Part shown: positions 46,437 through 59,512 of the stretch, piece after piece
Position numbering within the stretch: position 1 is the stretch's first letter
How the letters are laid out: every line of letters begins with the position of its first letter
Source of the DNA: Cenococcum geophilum 1.58
Taxonomy: Eukaryota > Ascomycota > Dothideomycetes > Gloniales > Gloniaceae
DNA length: 64,000 nucleotides
Assembly: GCA_001692895.1 (NCBI GenBank)
Contig: KV748185.1
Coordinates: forward strand, 1,426,001-1,490,000
Direction of reading: 5' to 3'
Position numbers and translations under genes: made by a program
The notes under the pieces: generated by a model
What the model saw: only the letters and a program-made list of their open reading frames with translations
What the model was told of the DNA's origin: nothing
Databases searched by the model: none

Positions 46437-49400
46437 TTATTATTAATTCTATTTATCGCCCGATTCGGTCCCTTTTTAGGTCCATGCAGGCTTCTACCTT
46501 CTATATATAGGAAAAACCCCCTAGGGGGGAAAACCTAGGTATATCCTTTTAGCTAGTCTTACGCGCTCCGCCTTTACCTAGCCTATATACCTTTATATAA
46601 TGTCTGCCTTACATACTATACTTTTAAGGTGTCTTGGAAGATCTAGGGGGTAGTAGGAGGGTTTGGTAATTCGCCAGCGTGCCACCTTTAACTAGGTAGG
46701 GGGTGTCCAGTCTCTAAGGGACTAAAAGGGGGCGTATCCTTTAGTGTCCTCCTACTGGATCTTATTTGCTGTCTAGAACTACTAAAGAACTCCTTAGCTT
46801 ATAAGCTATTGTGCTGCTATATATAGACCCCTACTTATAAAGAGTATTTAGGTAATATTATTTGTGCCTACTCTAGCGAACAACTAGTTTCTTATAGTGC
46901 GTTGGTTGCAGAATAGTAGTATATAGCGTACTAACTATGTAGGCCATCCACACGTATAGTATGGCGTAATATTTAGGACATGGATGCTTACTAGCTATAT
47001 ATTTAGCCCTAGGACCTCTATTCTTAGTAGGAAGGCGGCTATAGATTCTACCTTTATCTGTCCTTTATATAGGGGGAGAGTTAATATTATCTATAGGGTG
47101 ATCCACATGGCTGCCCTCTGTGTTTTTGCCGCCTTCTTCCATTATTAGTTCCACTTAATATCTGCCCATCTTGCGATGCATATAGTAGATCTCCACTTAT
47201 ACTAGTGGCCTCCTATCCTCTACTACCATAGTGATGCTCCGCTGGCGTGGCGCCAGGTCTCCGCTTAGTGTTATAGTAGCTCCTATATTTCCTGTTCTTT
47301 CTCTACCGTATATAGGCGGAGGGCTTCCTGGCTTGTAAGCTTGGGCGCGTTGCCCCTTTAGGGGGCCCTTACTCCTTATATACGATTAAGTATTTAGCGT
47401 ATATCCTTCTCTACTAGGTGGTCTTATACTATAGCTGCTCTCTATATAGTAATTATGTCTATATATATATCTAGTAGAGGTACTACTGCTTCGCGTTCTA
47501 GTGCGGCACGTGGTATCCTCTTATAGGCCCCTGTGATTCTACATAGGCATTAGTTTTGTAGTTTAACTAGTGGCTTTAAGGAGCTTTTTGCTAATGGCTT
47601 ACCTTTTAGGTCCACGCCCCAGATCTAGGCGCCGTATAGCATTGTTGGCCTTACTATAGCTGTGTATAGTAGTTATATACGTTTAAATAAGGGTCCCTAG
47701 GTCGAGGCTGCGATACGCGATATCGCTACGAATGCTGCTGCTTCCCTATGAGTCGCCTGTGTGATATACGCATTCTAGTTTAGTCTAGCGTCCACCTATA
47801 CCCCTAGGACCTTAAGGGTGGCTTCTAGTTTTGCTTCGTAGCCCTAGATGCTTACTATTGATGCTAGGTTGTTATTCGCCCTCCTTTTTCTTATAAAATG
47901 GATAAGCTAGTATTTATCTAGTGCAAATTTAGCGCCATGCCGTTTTGCCTATATAACGTACCTGTTGTGCGCCTGGTTTAGTCTAGTGCAGTTTTCTACT
48001 ACTGTATTTCCCTATGTAATTAGGTTTATATTGTTTATAAATCTTAAGGCTACTGTTTTTTGGTTGCTCTTAAATATCTTTAGTAGTTTAGATATAAAGA
48101 ATAAGAATAGGATTGGCGATAGGGGCGACCCCTATGGGATGCCTGTAGGTGTTGGTATTAATTTACTTTTATAGCCCTTAAACACTATCTTAATAGTACG
48201 CCCTGTTAGAAAGGCTTGTATAAACTTAACTATCTAGTTTAGTAGACCCTTCTTTCTTAGGATTTATAGGAGTCTCTTATGCGATACGTTGTTAAAGGCT
48301 CCACTTAGGTCTAAGCTAAGTATAGATACTACGCATCTTAAGTAGGCTTGCCACGCTACCTAGACGCTAGAGGTAATTAGGGAGAGGGCTAAGAGGGTTA
48401 ATCGCTTCTTTCTTACGCCTATTTATGTCTATAGTAGTAGTCCTTGCTCCTCTACGGCGTCTTATATGCGCTTTATAACTATCTTTTCTAGAAGCTTTCC
48501 TAGCGTATTTTTAAGGGCGATTGGTTAGTAGCTTTCTAGGAGAGAGTAGTTCTTTTTATTTAGCTTTCTTAAGACGACTATAGTTATTACTTTATAGTAG
48601 TCTGGTAGTTTGCCTTTATATAGGCAGGTAGTTGCAGCGTTTGCTAGTAGTATTACTAAGGCTTCTGACGTAGCCTTAATTGCCTTATTTAGGATCCTGT
48701 TTAGTCCTACCGCTTTACCTATAGGGAGCTTCCGAATAGCTTCTTTTATATCCTTTGTTAAGACTATCTAGCTTATCTCTAGGGGTAGGGGGTAGTTTTG
48801 GTTACTAGTGTCCTATAAGTCTGCTTAGCCTATACCTAAGAAGAACCTCTCTGCTAGTATTCTTGTTTTTTCCCCATTGTTATTTATATACTAGTTATGT
48901 GCTATCTAACGTAGTGCGGGTAGGTGGGGGTCCCCTAGCGTTTCCCCTATAGCTTGCCTACTTTACTTTAATATTTGCCAGAGTCCCTAGTTGTATAGCT
49001 TAGTAGGGTTTAAAGTAATTTCCTTAAGAAACTGGCGCCAGCTATTTCTACTCTCCTTCTATATTGTCTTCTTAAGCCTATTCTTTAGGGCTTTGTAACT
49101 CTATTAGTAGTAGACCTTACCTATTTTACTGTACTGTCGCCTCGCCCTCCTTAAGCCTATAAGTATCTGCGCTGCCTCTGGTGACTATTCGCGCCAGGCG
49201 TGTTTACTAGGCTGGGCCATTGGGCAGTGCTTATCTAGGTAGTTACTTATAGTCTTTTAAATATCCTCTAGTATTGCCTAAGGTATTGTTGCTAGCCTAT
49301 TAGTGATTTCCTGGGTATATTTTTCCTGATTAAGTTTCTAGATAGCGTATCTCTAGCGGGTTCGTTACGCTAGTGCGTTAACGTTAAGGGTTATCCGTAT

Positions 49401-51633
49401 AGGTATGTGGTCTGCAGTTATTGTTTATATATTCTCTAGCCTATAGAAAGCTAGCTGGTCTATTAGTGCTTCGTGCATAAATATAAGGTTAATTATACTC
49501 TCTTGGGTTCCTCTTTTTTAGGTAGGTTCGCCTATTAGGGTAGTTAGGGTAAGGCCTCGCGTTTCTAGTTTGTTAAGCAGGTAAGTTACCTATACTTCTA
49601 CTATGGCCTGCTGTCCTCCCTATGCTGTATAGTATGTATTAAAGTCCCCTAAGACTATTATCTCGCCTTCTGCTGTGTTAATTGTTTATTAAAGTAGCCC
49701 CTATATGGTTATCTAGGGCCTATTTTTACTTAGGTTATAGATATTAATTATACTAATTTAGCCCCTATCTATAGCTATTTATAGTTTAGCTATGTTAGGG
49801 CTAATAGTATAATAGCTCTAGGCCTATATATTAATGCGTTGGCTAATTAGGAAGTATACGCGGGTAAATAGGTTTGGTTTATATAGGAGGTAGTATTCTT
49901 TTAGTTAGTACGTTTTACGGGTTTATTTATTATACGCTGGCTCCTATAAGGCTATTATCTGGTGTTTTTTTAGGTCTAGGCTGTTAAATAGAGGGTGTGT
50001 TACTCTGTAGTTTAAGTGTCTATAGTTGTATTGTATTATTGTTAATCCTTTTATAGTTTATCTGGTGACTTATAGGCGTCTTCTATTTATATTTAGGGCG
50101 TTTTACTTAGGGCCGCTATAATTGGGATTCTTTATTAGGATGGGTCTCTGGCGGCGTTAGTGCTGCCTTATAGGCGTCCTACGGCTCGTTTTGCTGCTAG
50201 TTGGGTAGAGGCTGCTCCTATTAGGGTAGGTATCCTAGTTTTCTTTTACTGTTCGATTATCTAGCTACCGTTATTTGCCCTGCTTGTCTCCTTCTCCTTA
50301 TATGCGTTTTCCCGGAGCGTAGCTGTAATTTAGTATAGTTAGGCTTATCTTGTCCTAGTGGCTTTTAGGTATACCTGGTAGGTTCTATATTCCGCCTTCT
50401 GCCTTACTTTATATTCTTTTCCGTAATTTACGCATCTAACTCCCTTGTCCTTAGGGCAGTCCCTAGTGTTATGGTTGTCGGCGCACTTTTTGTACCTTAC
50501 TTACTTCCTATATAAGTTCTAGGTGTATCCTTATTATTAGCATCTAAAGCATTATTAGACTTGGACTCTATAGTGGTATAGCTAGGCTTTATACTAAAGG
50601 CTGTCTATAACTACTCCTTTGCGGGCTACTGTTGCCTATATCTCTTGGGTTAGTAGGTTAATTATTAGGGTGCCGCGTGTTTTAACCTTTTGGAACCCTA
50701 GTGATTCTCCTATATATATTGTGCGTTCTTTATAGAGCTATATAACTCTAGTTATAGTAATTCCGGGGGCTAGTTTTTTAGTAGCCTCTGTAATCCTCTG
50801 GATAAGCTGTGCATTTATAGCGCCTTATCCGCTTTCTACTTATATACTAAGTAGTACTCCTATTACTTTAACTAGGTAGTCCTAGCGGAGGATCTTATAC
50901 TTAGGGGTGTCTCCCTAGGTAATAGTCTGGTCCTTTACCTGCTGGTTAGGGAGCATAACCTCTACGTCGCCGCTATATAGGACCCTTACTGCTACTGCCT
51001 TTAGTATGTATGTTTTAATTAATGTAAGAATCTGTTCTAGGTCCGCCCCTAATACTTTTAGTGTTTGGACCCTAACCGTGGCTCTAACCGGTGCTACGCT
51101 AGGTATACGCTGGAGAGTCGCCGGTTGGGCGCTTGCGGTAATATTAGCCTATATTGGCTTTGCTGCTTGTGCTGTTGGTATTCTTTATAATTTTATAGCA
51201 TCCTTAATGCGCTTAAGCCTATTCTCTACCGCGTTCTGGTTCCTGTTGTGCTTTGTTTAGAGCTCTCGTGCGATAAGGCCTGCTTATTATACCACACGCG
51301 CTACCCCTACGCGTGGGCGTTCGTTTTCTCCCTTCCCTAAATTGTCCTTAATGTTCTTTAGGAGGTCCACAAGTTTCTGCCAATTCTGGTCGTTATCCTT
51401 TGGTTGTTGTGGTTGAGTTGCCCCCTGTTGGGTTTGTTGTGGTGTCGCGATTTTCTGTGCAGCGCCTACCCTTTAAGTCTGCTGCGACCCTCCTGTGTTG
51501 CGTAGGCTTTCCGGCTGTGCTGCATGTATTGGTTCTAGGGCATAAAATGCCGTAGATTTGATTGGAGGTGGTTATTTCTCTATTAGGTGATTGGTGGGCG
51601 TGTTCTGCTGCTATAGCGGCTAATAGACGATCT
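46437..51633 (-). mobile_element. Tad-like LINE retrotransposon, about 5.2 kb
   Basis: Minus strand. A 13-bp target duplication AAGACGTTATATA lies at 46424-46436 and 51634-51646. Near its 5' end, ORF1 has a proline/glutamine-rich start (51640-51260, barely RIPped) and a run of CCHC knuckles (about 50590-50390: CFRC.., then CKKCADNHNTRDC, then CVNYGK). The reverse transcriptase appears at about 48190-48050 (GIPQGSPLSPILILF, Gln restored). The endonuclease should lie between (about 50100-49300). The 3' end at 46437 is (TAA)-rich. The target duplication and 3' simple tail fit target-primed reverse transcription. Stops throughout the pol part make it inactive. Confidence 0.85.
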
Positions 51634-51954
51634 AAGACGTTATATAAAGAAGAGAAAGGAATAACAAGAGAATTATATAATTAAATAGTTAGGGGCTTAG
51701 TAGTTAATGTATACGCATATATATATACAGTCTTTAATAGACTTTAGTAAAATTTAATTAATCTAGTAGAATTTAGTTAAAGCGTTAGAATTTATCTATT
51801 AAGTATTTTACTAAGACATTCCTACTATAACTAGGCTAGTCCTATTATAGTACCCACCCTTTTAGCCAAAGGTCTAAATAATTTAATTTTAGTTAAGACA
51901 TATAACTTATTACGTATTATTATTTCGCGTTAGGTAGCGGTATAAGGTTTTATA

Positions 51955-52345
51955 AGGGCGCGGAGAGACTTTAGGGAAGATTTAAAGAAACGATATAAAT
52001 TTTATCTAAATCTAAGGGTATATAGCTCTTGCTAAGAACAAGATATTATGTAAAGAAGAGAAAGGAATAACAAGAGAATTATATAATTAAATAGTTAGGG
52101 GCTTAGTGGTCAATACGTGCGTATATACACACGCAGTTTTTAATAAACTTTAGTAAAATTTAATTAATCTAGCAGAATTTGGTTAAAGCGTCGGAATTTA
52201 TCTATTAAGTGTTTTACTAAGACATTCCTACTATAACTAGGCTAGTCCCGTTATAGTACTCCCCCTTTTAGCTAAAGGTCTAAATAATTTAATTTTAGTT
52301 AAGACTTATAACTTATCACGTGTTATATTTTCGCGTTAAGTAGCG
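51955..52345. repeat. Direct repeat of about 390 bp, copy 2
   Basis: Matches 46339-46436 plus 51647-51950, the first copy, which is split by the LINE. Shared phrases include TTATCTAAATCTAAG and ACATTCCTACTATAACTAGG. The two copies are in tandem once the LINE is removed. Confidence 0.75.
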
Positions 52346-52374
52346 GTATAGGGTTTTACCAATTCTATTAATAA

Positions 52375-52440
52375 ATAGGCCAATTAGGATTTTCCATCCC
52401 TAAGATAAAAAATCGCTATTAGCTTAGTTAAGGTAGTAAG
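52375..52440 (-). repeat. Copy of a Copia 3' segment
   Basis: Matches, inverted, the stretch at about 2125-2185 just downstream of the Copia RNase H region (GGATTTTCCATCCC..AAATCGCTATT). Confidence 0.6.
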
Positions 52441-52449
52441 CAGAACTAA

Positions 52450-54770
52450 TATTGTGGGAGGGTACGACCACTCTCAGATAGGAAGTCAGTTAGTTTGTCG
52501 GTTAGTTAGTCGGTCGGTTGTAATCAGTTAGTAGAACAGGCAGTAAGAAAGAAAGAAAAGAGTGTATTTCCGGTAACTGGTAAAGTCGTGATATATATAT
52601 ATAAGGAAAAAAGGAAGGAAGCCGAAGGCTCTATAAATATAGGAAAACGCCAAGATAGTAGGCGACGTCCAATCTACACCACTATAATATCTTTATAGTA
52701 GGTCTTAGTAAGGCAGATCTAACTAATTAGATAACTTTAACCGGTAGTTAAAGCTCCTTAATATCTTAATTATATTATAAACGTTATAATATATTTTAAG
52801 TTCTTTTTAATTTTAAGCTTTCTGCTATTATGTTTTATATATTTATATTAGGTGGTAATTATTTACTTTTATATTATATCTATCTAGCTAAAGCAGGCCG
52901 CGAAGAATAGTCCTTATAGAGTTCTTTTACTAGGGAAGGCGTATCGGTCTTAATTTGCTTATAAGGTTCTTAGGTTTATATCTTATATTCTTCCTATTTA
53001 ATAAGAAGTTTAAATTATTTAAACTAATTATTTTATTATATATTATTAATTAAGTTAATAAAGTAAGAACTATTACCGTTGTTAACAATTATAGGAGATA
53101 GTAGTAGTACTTCGCGAGTTATAGGTTTACCTTTTAAGGGTTATAATAAGTTTATATAAAACATTAAATATATTTTTATTTTAGTTAGTAATTTAAGCTT
53201 ATAAGCATACGGGCTTAGTTTTTTCTTAATTTAGTATAGTCCTATAAACTTCCAGTTCTATTTCTTTAAGGGTTATTAAGTCTTTAGGTTTCGTATATTT
53301 AGGTAAACTATATTACCTTCCTTAAAGTCCTGTATAAGAGCTTGTCCTTTATTTATATATTATTCCTATACTATTTAAGCGTACGCTAATTTACTTTATA
53401 ATAGTTCCATTAACTACTTTATTTAATTAGCGAAGTTATATACGTTAATTAGTTAAATCCTCTTAATTATAGGTCCTACTATATTAATTTTAGGTTATAG
53501 TTTAAATCCAAATTAAGGGCCTTACCTATAGGTTACGTAGAACAGTATTACGCCTATTAATTTGTTTCTTATATTATTCGTAATAAACTTAGCTAAAGGT
53601 AGCCACTTTTCCTAGTTATTTTATAGGTAGAAGCAGTATAATTCTATAATCGTGTTTATAATTTTAGTTTAACTATCTATCTCTAGATAAAATATAGTTA
53701 AGAGTTATATTTATATACTTAATTATTTATATAAGGCTTACTAAAAGTCTAAAACAAACTAGCTTCTATAGTTAGATATTATTAAATTAGGAAGTCTATA
53801 TAGCTTAAAAACGTACTTAATAAAATATTCGGCTACTAATATTGCATTAATTAAGTCTATAGGAATTATATATTGCATTTTTATAAAATAGTTAATAACT
53901 ACTATAATATTTATAAACATATTACTATTAGGCAGGTCAACTATAAAGTTAATTAAGATATCTCGCTATCTTTATATTGGAATTAGCAACGGTTAAAGTA
54001 CTCCTTACTTTTTTATATAAGAGGTCTTCCTATATACGCACATTCTGTATACTTAAACATATTTTTATATATAGTTATATATTATAGGCCAGCAATATAC
54101 TTATTAGATAATCTTATAGGTCTTTATATAGCTAGGATGCCCTACTATAGGAGAATTGTATATGAATTTAAGTATCTTAAATCGTAAGGGTTTAGAATTT
54201 GGGCTTACTATCTTTTATTAATAGTATAACCAATTATTACGGATTTCGCATTTAGCGAGTATAATATCCTTATATTGCCGTTTCCCTATTTAAATCGCTT
54301 TTATTATATTTACTATTTAGGGGTTATTCTTATATTTGTGCTCTATTAATTTATTAATTTTTATATCCCACTTATTAATTTCTAATTTATTCCTATTAAG
54401 CTCCGTATTTAGAAATATAGGGCGTAGTTTCTTAAAGCGTTTAGGGGGTAGTAGAATTTATAATTAATTTATAATCTATTTATTAGAGGCGTTTATAGGT
54501 AAGTTTTATAATTATTATATTAATAAGTTAGGCTTCTAATTAAGTTTACTAGGTTGGTATATAATCTTAAAGTTAGATTATAAAAGGTATTCGGCTTAAT
54601 AAATTTGGCGCTATATTAATTACTTTATAGTTATAAAGTACTATATGTTTTTATAGTCCGTTAATACGCGTATTAAAAATAACAATTCTTTAAGTTCTAA
54701 ATGCCATTGTTTAAAGCATCTAATAATTACGAGTAGTTTCTTATTATATATCTTATAGTTTAATTTAGTG
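52450..54770 (-). mobile_element. Gypsy relic (integrase and RT region), minus strand
   Basis: Minus-strand reading with Gln restored gives a Gypsy integrase end (NTIIELYCFYL, EKWLPLAKFITNNIRNKL, then a PQFGFK-like motif) at about 53680-53490. More RIPped pol extends to about 54770. The block from 52457, TGTGGGAGGGTACGAC..GTCGTGATA (to about 52594), may be an LTR, but no polypurine tract or second copy was seen. Confidence 0.6.
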
Positions 54771-54779
54771 TTAGCGACT

Positions 54780-56693
54780 TAGTTAATCGAAGCACGAGTA
54801 CGGCAAGAGGGACGCGCAAGCCTATACAATTAGTAGTCTATAAACGAAGATCTAAAGCTAAAGAAAGGAAAGGAGACAGAGGGCGGCGCCGCTTAATATT
54901 ATATACAATCCTTTAGTTATATAACGGCAACTATCTAAAACTATATAAAAATGTCTACGACTATTTATAACTATCTGCGATAATCTACTAATATTTATTA
55001 GCTACAATCTACTAGTTTCCACCAGTGCCGTAATATTACCTCCCCCCCTCCGCAAAAGCCTGCCCTTAGGCTTTATACGTTCGTATTATGTCTATAGGGT
55101 ATTCTTATCTTTATACTTAATAGGTAGCTTATTATCTTTACTATTCTAGCACTCCATCTACTTATTAAGGTACTTTAGGGGTTTAGGTTTATTAGGGTAA
55201 CGACTATAGAATTTCTAAAGCTTATAGGGACTACTTATAAAGTTCTATATAGGGTACTAAGTAGGGTCTAGGTTGTACCCTTTCTAACTAATATAATATT
55301 TTAACATTCCCCTTACAAGCTTGTAGGCCAGTATTTCTTTAATTTCCTATTTAGGAGGTTTATTTTTTTTAATCTAGATAATAGGTCGTTTATAGCTTTC
55401 CATAGTTTATTTAAAGAGAAAATAGGGTGAACTTTAATTAAATCTAGGAGCTTTACTTTATACGCGTTGCCTATCTTCTTAAGAACCTTATATAGTCCTA
55501 CTATCTAATAGTCTAGCTTATAGCTAGGTCGTTCTATCTTCTAGTTCTTTGTTATAATCCAGACTATATCTTTTACGGCAAAGTCAGGCTCTCGCCTATG
55601 CTTATTCGCCTATTATTATATTAATTTCTAGGCCTTTTCTAGATTTATATAGGCTACCATCTAGGCTTTTTCTAAGCGCTTAGCGTACTACTAGGCTTCC
55701 TTATAAAATAGTTTTTTGCATATAGTCTGGGGTCCTTCTAGTCTTTCCTAGTTAAAGCTTATATAGGGTAAGTAGCCTATTTCTAGCTAGATAGGGGCAA
55801 ATCCTATAAAGTCGTGGGGTAGGGTTACTTGGGCGTAGTTTATTAGGGGTAGTAGTTTAGCCTAGTTATCTTAAAAGTAGTTAATAAAGGGCCGAAGTCT
55901 CTAGTCTAAGTATTAATTTATAATTTCCGTCTAACTATTTATCTAGGGGTAGTATACTATAGAAAGCTTTAGCTTAATACCTAAGATTTAGGTAAACTTA
56001 TTCCAGAAAGCCGAAATAAATTACGGCCTATAATTGGATATAATAGTATCTAGCAGTCTATAAATTTAGTAGACGTAGTAGATATATAGTTAGGCCGCCT
56101 CTTTAGCATTAATATTCTTATAATAGGGGATTAAAAACGGGCGCTTGCTAAAGCGGTTAACTAGGATTATAACTATATTATATCCGTTACGGTCCGTAGG
56201 TAGTTTATAAAAGTTTATAAAGATATACTCCTAGGGGCGTTCTAGTATTAGGAGTAGTTTTAATAGTCTTAGGGTCTTATCTTATAAAATTGTAGATCTA
56301 TAGTAGTCGTTATAGTTCCGTATATAGCGGTTAATATTTATAACTATTCCGGGCTAGTAGTAGCGGTCACTAATAATTTTACTGGTTTTATTTTTTCTAG
56401 GGTAGGCCGTAAAGACTTAGGTATAAGCTTTAGTAATAAGCTAGGTCTATAAGTTCTATTTTTTAGCTACTACTAACTATTCCTAGTACTTAAGTAATCC
56501 ATTTTCGAGGGATTATAGGCTAGTAACGTTCTTTGCCTTTTTACGGTACTCCTATAGAGAGGGGGTTGTTTAGTTAGCCTATAGTAGTTTATTAATAAGG
56601 TTAAGTTTAGAGGAGTTAATAAAATATATCTTAGCGCTTAAGAAGTCTATACTTAGTTCTGCCTATATTTAGGGATTAAGGTATTTTAGTTAT
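54780..56693 (-). mobile_element. Second Gypsy relic with 3' LTR and polypurine tract, minus strand
   Basis: A tract complementary to GCGGAGGGGGGGAGGTAA (about 55035-55060) is followed on the minus strand by TATTACGGCACTGGTGG, the start of a decayed LTR that runs down to about 54780. Upstream on the minus strand (about 55980-55660) the integrase end is readable (KLSIVYYPQINSQTEI, LPHDFIGFAPIQLEIGYLP). The body is cut at about 56693 by the insertion of another Gypsy. Confidence 0.7.
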
Positions 56694-57149
56694 TATAACG
56701 GAACCTTGTAGCAAGAACTACGATAGGCTCGTTATTAGGCTAGGTGTGTAGGAAATGCAAATATAGAAGTTAGCAACGTAATAATAACTAATAGAGTGGT
56801 TGCCTAACAGATTAACTCTAATTATATTCTAAGAATTACTATAAGGAAGGAACTATCTAGGTAGGGACTAAGGGTCCTTAAATATACAACCGTACTCCTA
56901 TAAAATCCTTCTTATATATAATATACGTCTTATATATAAGGTACGTAAGTTCCTCTTATTCCTCTTATTTAATACGTAGTATATTATATAACCTTAGTTA
57001 CTATTTCTCGTTATATAGTTCTATCGGCTCTATTCTAAACTATACCTAAATTAACTAACTATAGTCCCTCGTCAAAAGTCTCCGTGCGAGCGCATTTTTT
57101 AGACAACCTACCTTACTAAATTACTATATAACAACCACATAATTAATTC

Positions 57150-57415
57150 TAACATCAGGAAATTTTTTTTTGGGCACGTTGTTGTAAACGAAAATCGGGG
57201 TCTGCAAAACCTGCGTAAGTCGCAAATTTGGCAATTTGCGGCAATTTGCAGCAATTTGCTATAAACATATAGGCTATTTATACACGCGCCTACCTTATCT
57301 ATATGTTTGTAGTAAATTGCTACAAATCGCTACAAATTACCAAAATTACGACTTACGCAGGTTTTGCAGACCCTAATTTTCGCTTGCAACAATATGCCTA
57401 AAAAAAAATTTCCTA
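57150..57415. repeat. 266-bp palindrome inside the TIR element
   Basis: The left arm begins AGGAAATTTTTTTTTGGGCA and contains GGTCTGCAAAACCTGCGTAA. The right arm ends with the inverse, GCCTAAAAAAAAATTTCCT, and contains TTACGCAGGTTTTGCAGACC. Each arm is about 110 bp. The same terminal phrase recurs, in the right-arm orientation, at about 59963-59988. Confidence 0.75.
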
Positions 57416-57420
57416 ATATA

Positions 57421-58555
57421 AAGGCTCTGCACAAGGCTCTATATAAAGCTCTATACGAGGCTTTATATAAAGCTCTATATAAGGCTTTATATAAAGCTCT
57501 GCATAAAGCTTTACACGAAGCTTTGCACAAAGCTCTATACAAAGCTCTATATAAAGCTTTATACGAAGCTTTATATAAAGTTTTGCACAAGGCTTTATAT
57601 AAGGCTCTACACAAAGCTCTACATATAGAGGCTCTGCACGAGGCTCTATACGAAGTTCTGCACGAATTCGTGCACGAAGCTCTGTATAAAGCTTTATATA
57701 AAGCTCTATACAAAGCTCTACACAAAGCTCTACACGAAGCTCTATATAAAGCTTTGCACGAGGCTCTATATAAAGCTCTACACGAAGCTCTATACGAAGC
57801 TTTGTACGATACTCTATACAAAGCTTTATACGATACTCTATACAAAGCTTTATACGATACTCTATACAAAGCTCTACGTACAGAGGCTTTATACGAAGCT
57901 CTATATAAAGCTCTATACAAAGCTCTGCACAAAGCTCTATATAAAGCTTTATATAAAGCTTTGCACGAGGCTCTATATAAGGCTCTACATAAAGCTCTAG
58001 GTATAGAGGCTCTATATAAGGCTCTATACGAAGCTCTATACAAAGCTCTGTATAAAGCTCTACACGATACTCTATATAAAGCTTTACATAATACTTTACA
58101 CGAAGCTTTACGTATAGAGGCTCTATATAAAGCTCTATACAAAGCTCTATATAAAGCTTTATACAAAGCTTTATATAAGGCTCTACATAAGGCTCTATAT
58201 AAAGCTCTAGGTATAGAGGCTCTATATAAGGCTCTACACGAAGCTCTATATAAAGCTCTGCACAAAGCTCTATATAAAGCTCTATATAAAGCTCTATACA
58301 AAGCTCTATATAAAGCTCTATATAAAGCTCTATACAAAGCTCTACGTATAGAGGCTTTGCATAAAGCTCTACACAAAGCTCTATATAAAGCTCTATATAA
58401 AGCTCTATACGAAGCTCTGTATAAAGCTTTATAAAGCTTTACACGAAGCTCTATATATAAAGGCTCTGCATAAGGCTCTACGCGAAGCTCTATATAAGGC
58501 TTTGCGCGAAGCTCTATATATAGAGGCTCTACACAAAGCTCTACACAAAGCCTTT
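57421..58555 (-). repeat. 12-bp minisatellite array (inverted copy of cassette part 3)
   Basis: About 90 copies of AAGCTCTATATA or AAGCTCTGCACA variants, the RIP-shifted reverse complement of the GCAGAGCTTCGC unit at 42451-42845. Because 12 is a multiple of 3 and the unit lacks stops, frames of 348 and 356 codons are open on opposite strands; they are not genes. Confidence 0.88.
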
Positions 58556-59340
58556 GTGTATATGCGCGCGATATACTACTATTAGGTCCCCGCTATATTC
58601 CCAATAGCCTCTACACGTGCCTCTGCTAAGTATACCCCCTATATACACCTAGGTAGCCACCTTATTTTTTACCCTTCCTTATATCCTCCCTACCTAGGAA
58701 GACACCAGAACGACAGCTAGCAGATAACCGTCGCCGGAGCTAGATAACCGTTGCTAGAGCTAGACGACCATCAGAGCCAGACGACCGTCATTAGAGCTAG
58801 ACGACTATTGCTAGAGCCAGATAACCGTCGCTAAAGCTAGACGACCGTCGCCGGAGCCAGATGACCGTCGCTAGAGCTAGACAACCGTCAGAGCCAGACG
58901 ATCATCGTTAGAGCTAGACAATCGTCGTTAGAGCTAGACGACCGTTATTAGAGCTAGACGACTATTGCTAGAGCTAAATAACCGTCGCTAGAGCTGGATG
59001 ACCGTCGCCAGAGCTAGATGACCGTCGCTAGAGCTAGATGACCGTTAGAGCTAAATAACCGTCGCTAGAGCCAGATAACCGTCGCCAAAGCTAGACGACC
59101 GTCGTTAGAGCTAGATAACCGTCGCTAGAGCTAGACGACCGTTAGAGCTAGACGACCGTCGTTAGAGCTAGATGACCGTCGCCAGAGCTAGATGACTGTC
59201 GCTAGAGCTAGACGACCGTTAGAGCCAGACAACTGTTGTTATCGCTACACGACCGTCGCTAGAGCCATATAACAACCGTTTAAACAACTAGCCAGCGAAC
59301 ACAATAAACGATTCGATCAATCGATCGAATTAAAGTGACA
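58556..59340 (-). repeat. Linker and 20-bp minisatellite (inverted copy of cassette part 2)
   Basis: The linker (58556-58720) is the inverse of 42346-42450 (shared TATATCCTCCCTACCTAGG and AATAGCCTCTACACGTGCCT). Then about 28 copies of AGAGCTAGACGACCGTCGCT. The array ends with a junction that includes AACGATTCGATCAATCGATC, the inverse of the 41441-41480 junction. Confidence 0.88.
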
Positions 59341-59512
59341 TAGACAGGTAGGCATAGATAGGTAGGTATAGACGGGTAGGTATAGACAAACAGATAGGTA
59401 GATAGGTAGGTAGGCAAGTAGGCAGGTAGGTAGGTAGGCAAGTAGGCAAGTAGGTAGGTAGGTAGGTAGGTAGATAAGCAGGCAAGTAGGCAGGTAGGTA
59501 GGTAGGTAGATA
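59341..59512 (-). repeat. Tetranucleotide array (inverted copy of cassette part 1)
   Basis: (GGTA/GGCA)n repeats, the reverse complement of the CTAC/CTGC repeats at 41043-41440, but only about 170 bp long. Confidence 0.85.

Noticed and set aside
46912..48174. Plus-strand ORF at 47965-48174 as a gene
   Set aside because: It is opposite the LINE reverse transcriptase motif on the minus strand.
57330..58434. 348- and 356-codon ORFs on opposite strands as repeat-protein genes
   Set aside because: The 12-bp array has no stop in these frames, no start context or exon structure, and the same array is found in inverse elsewhere.
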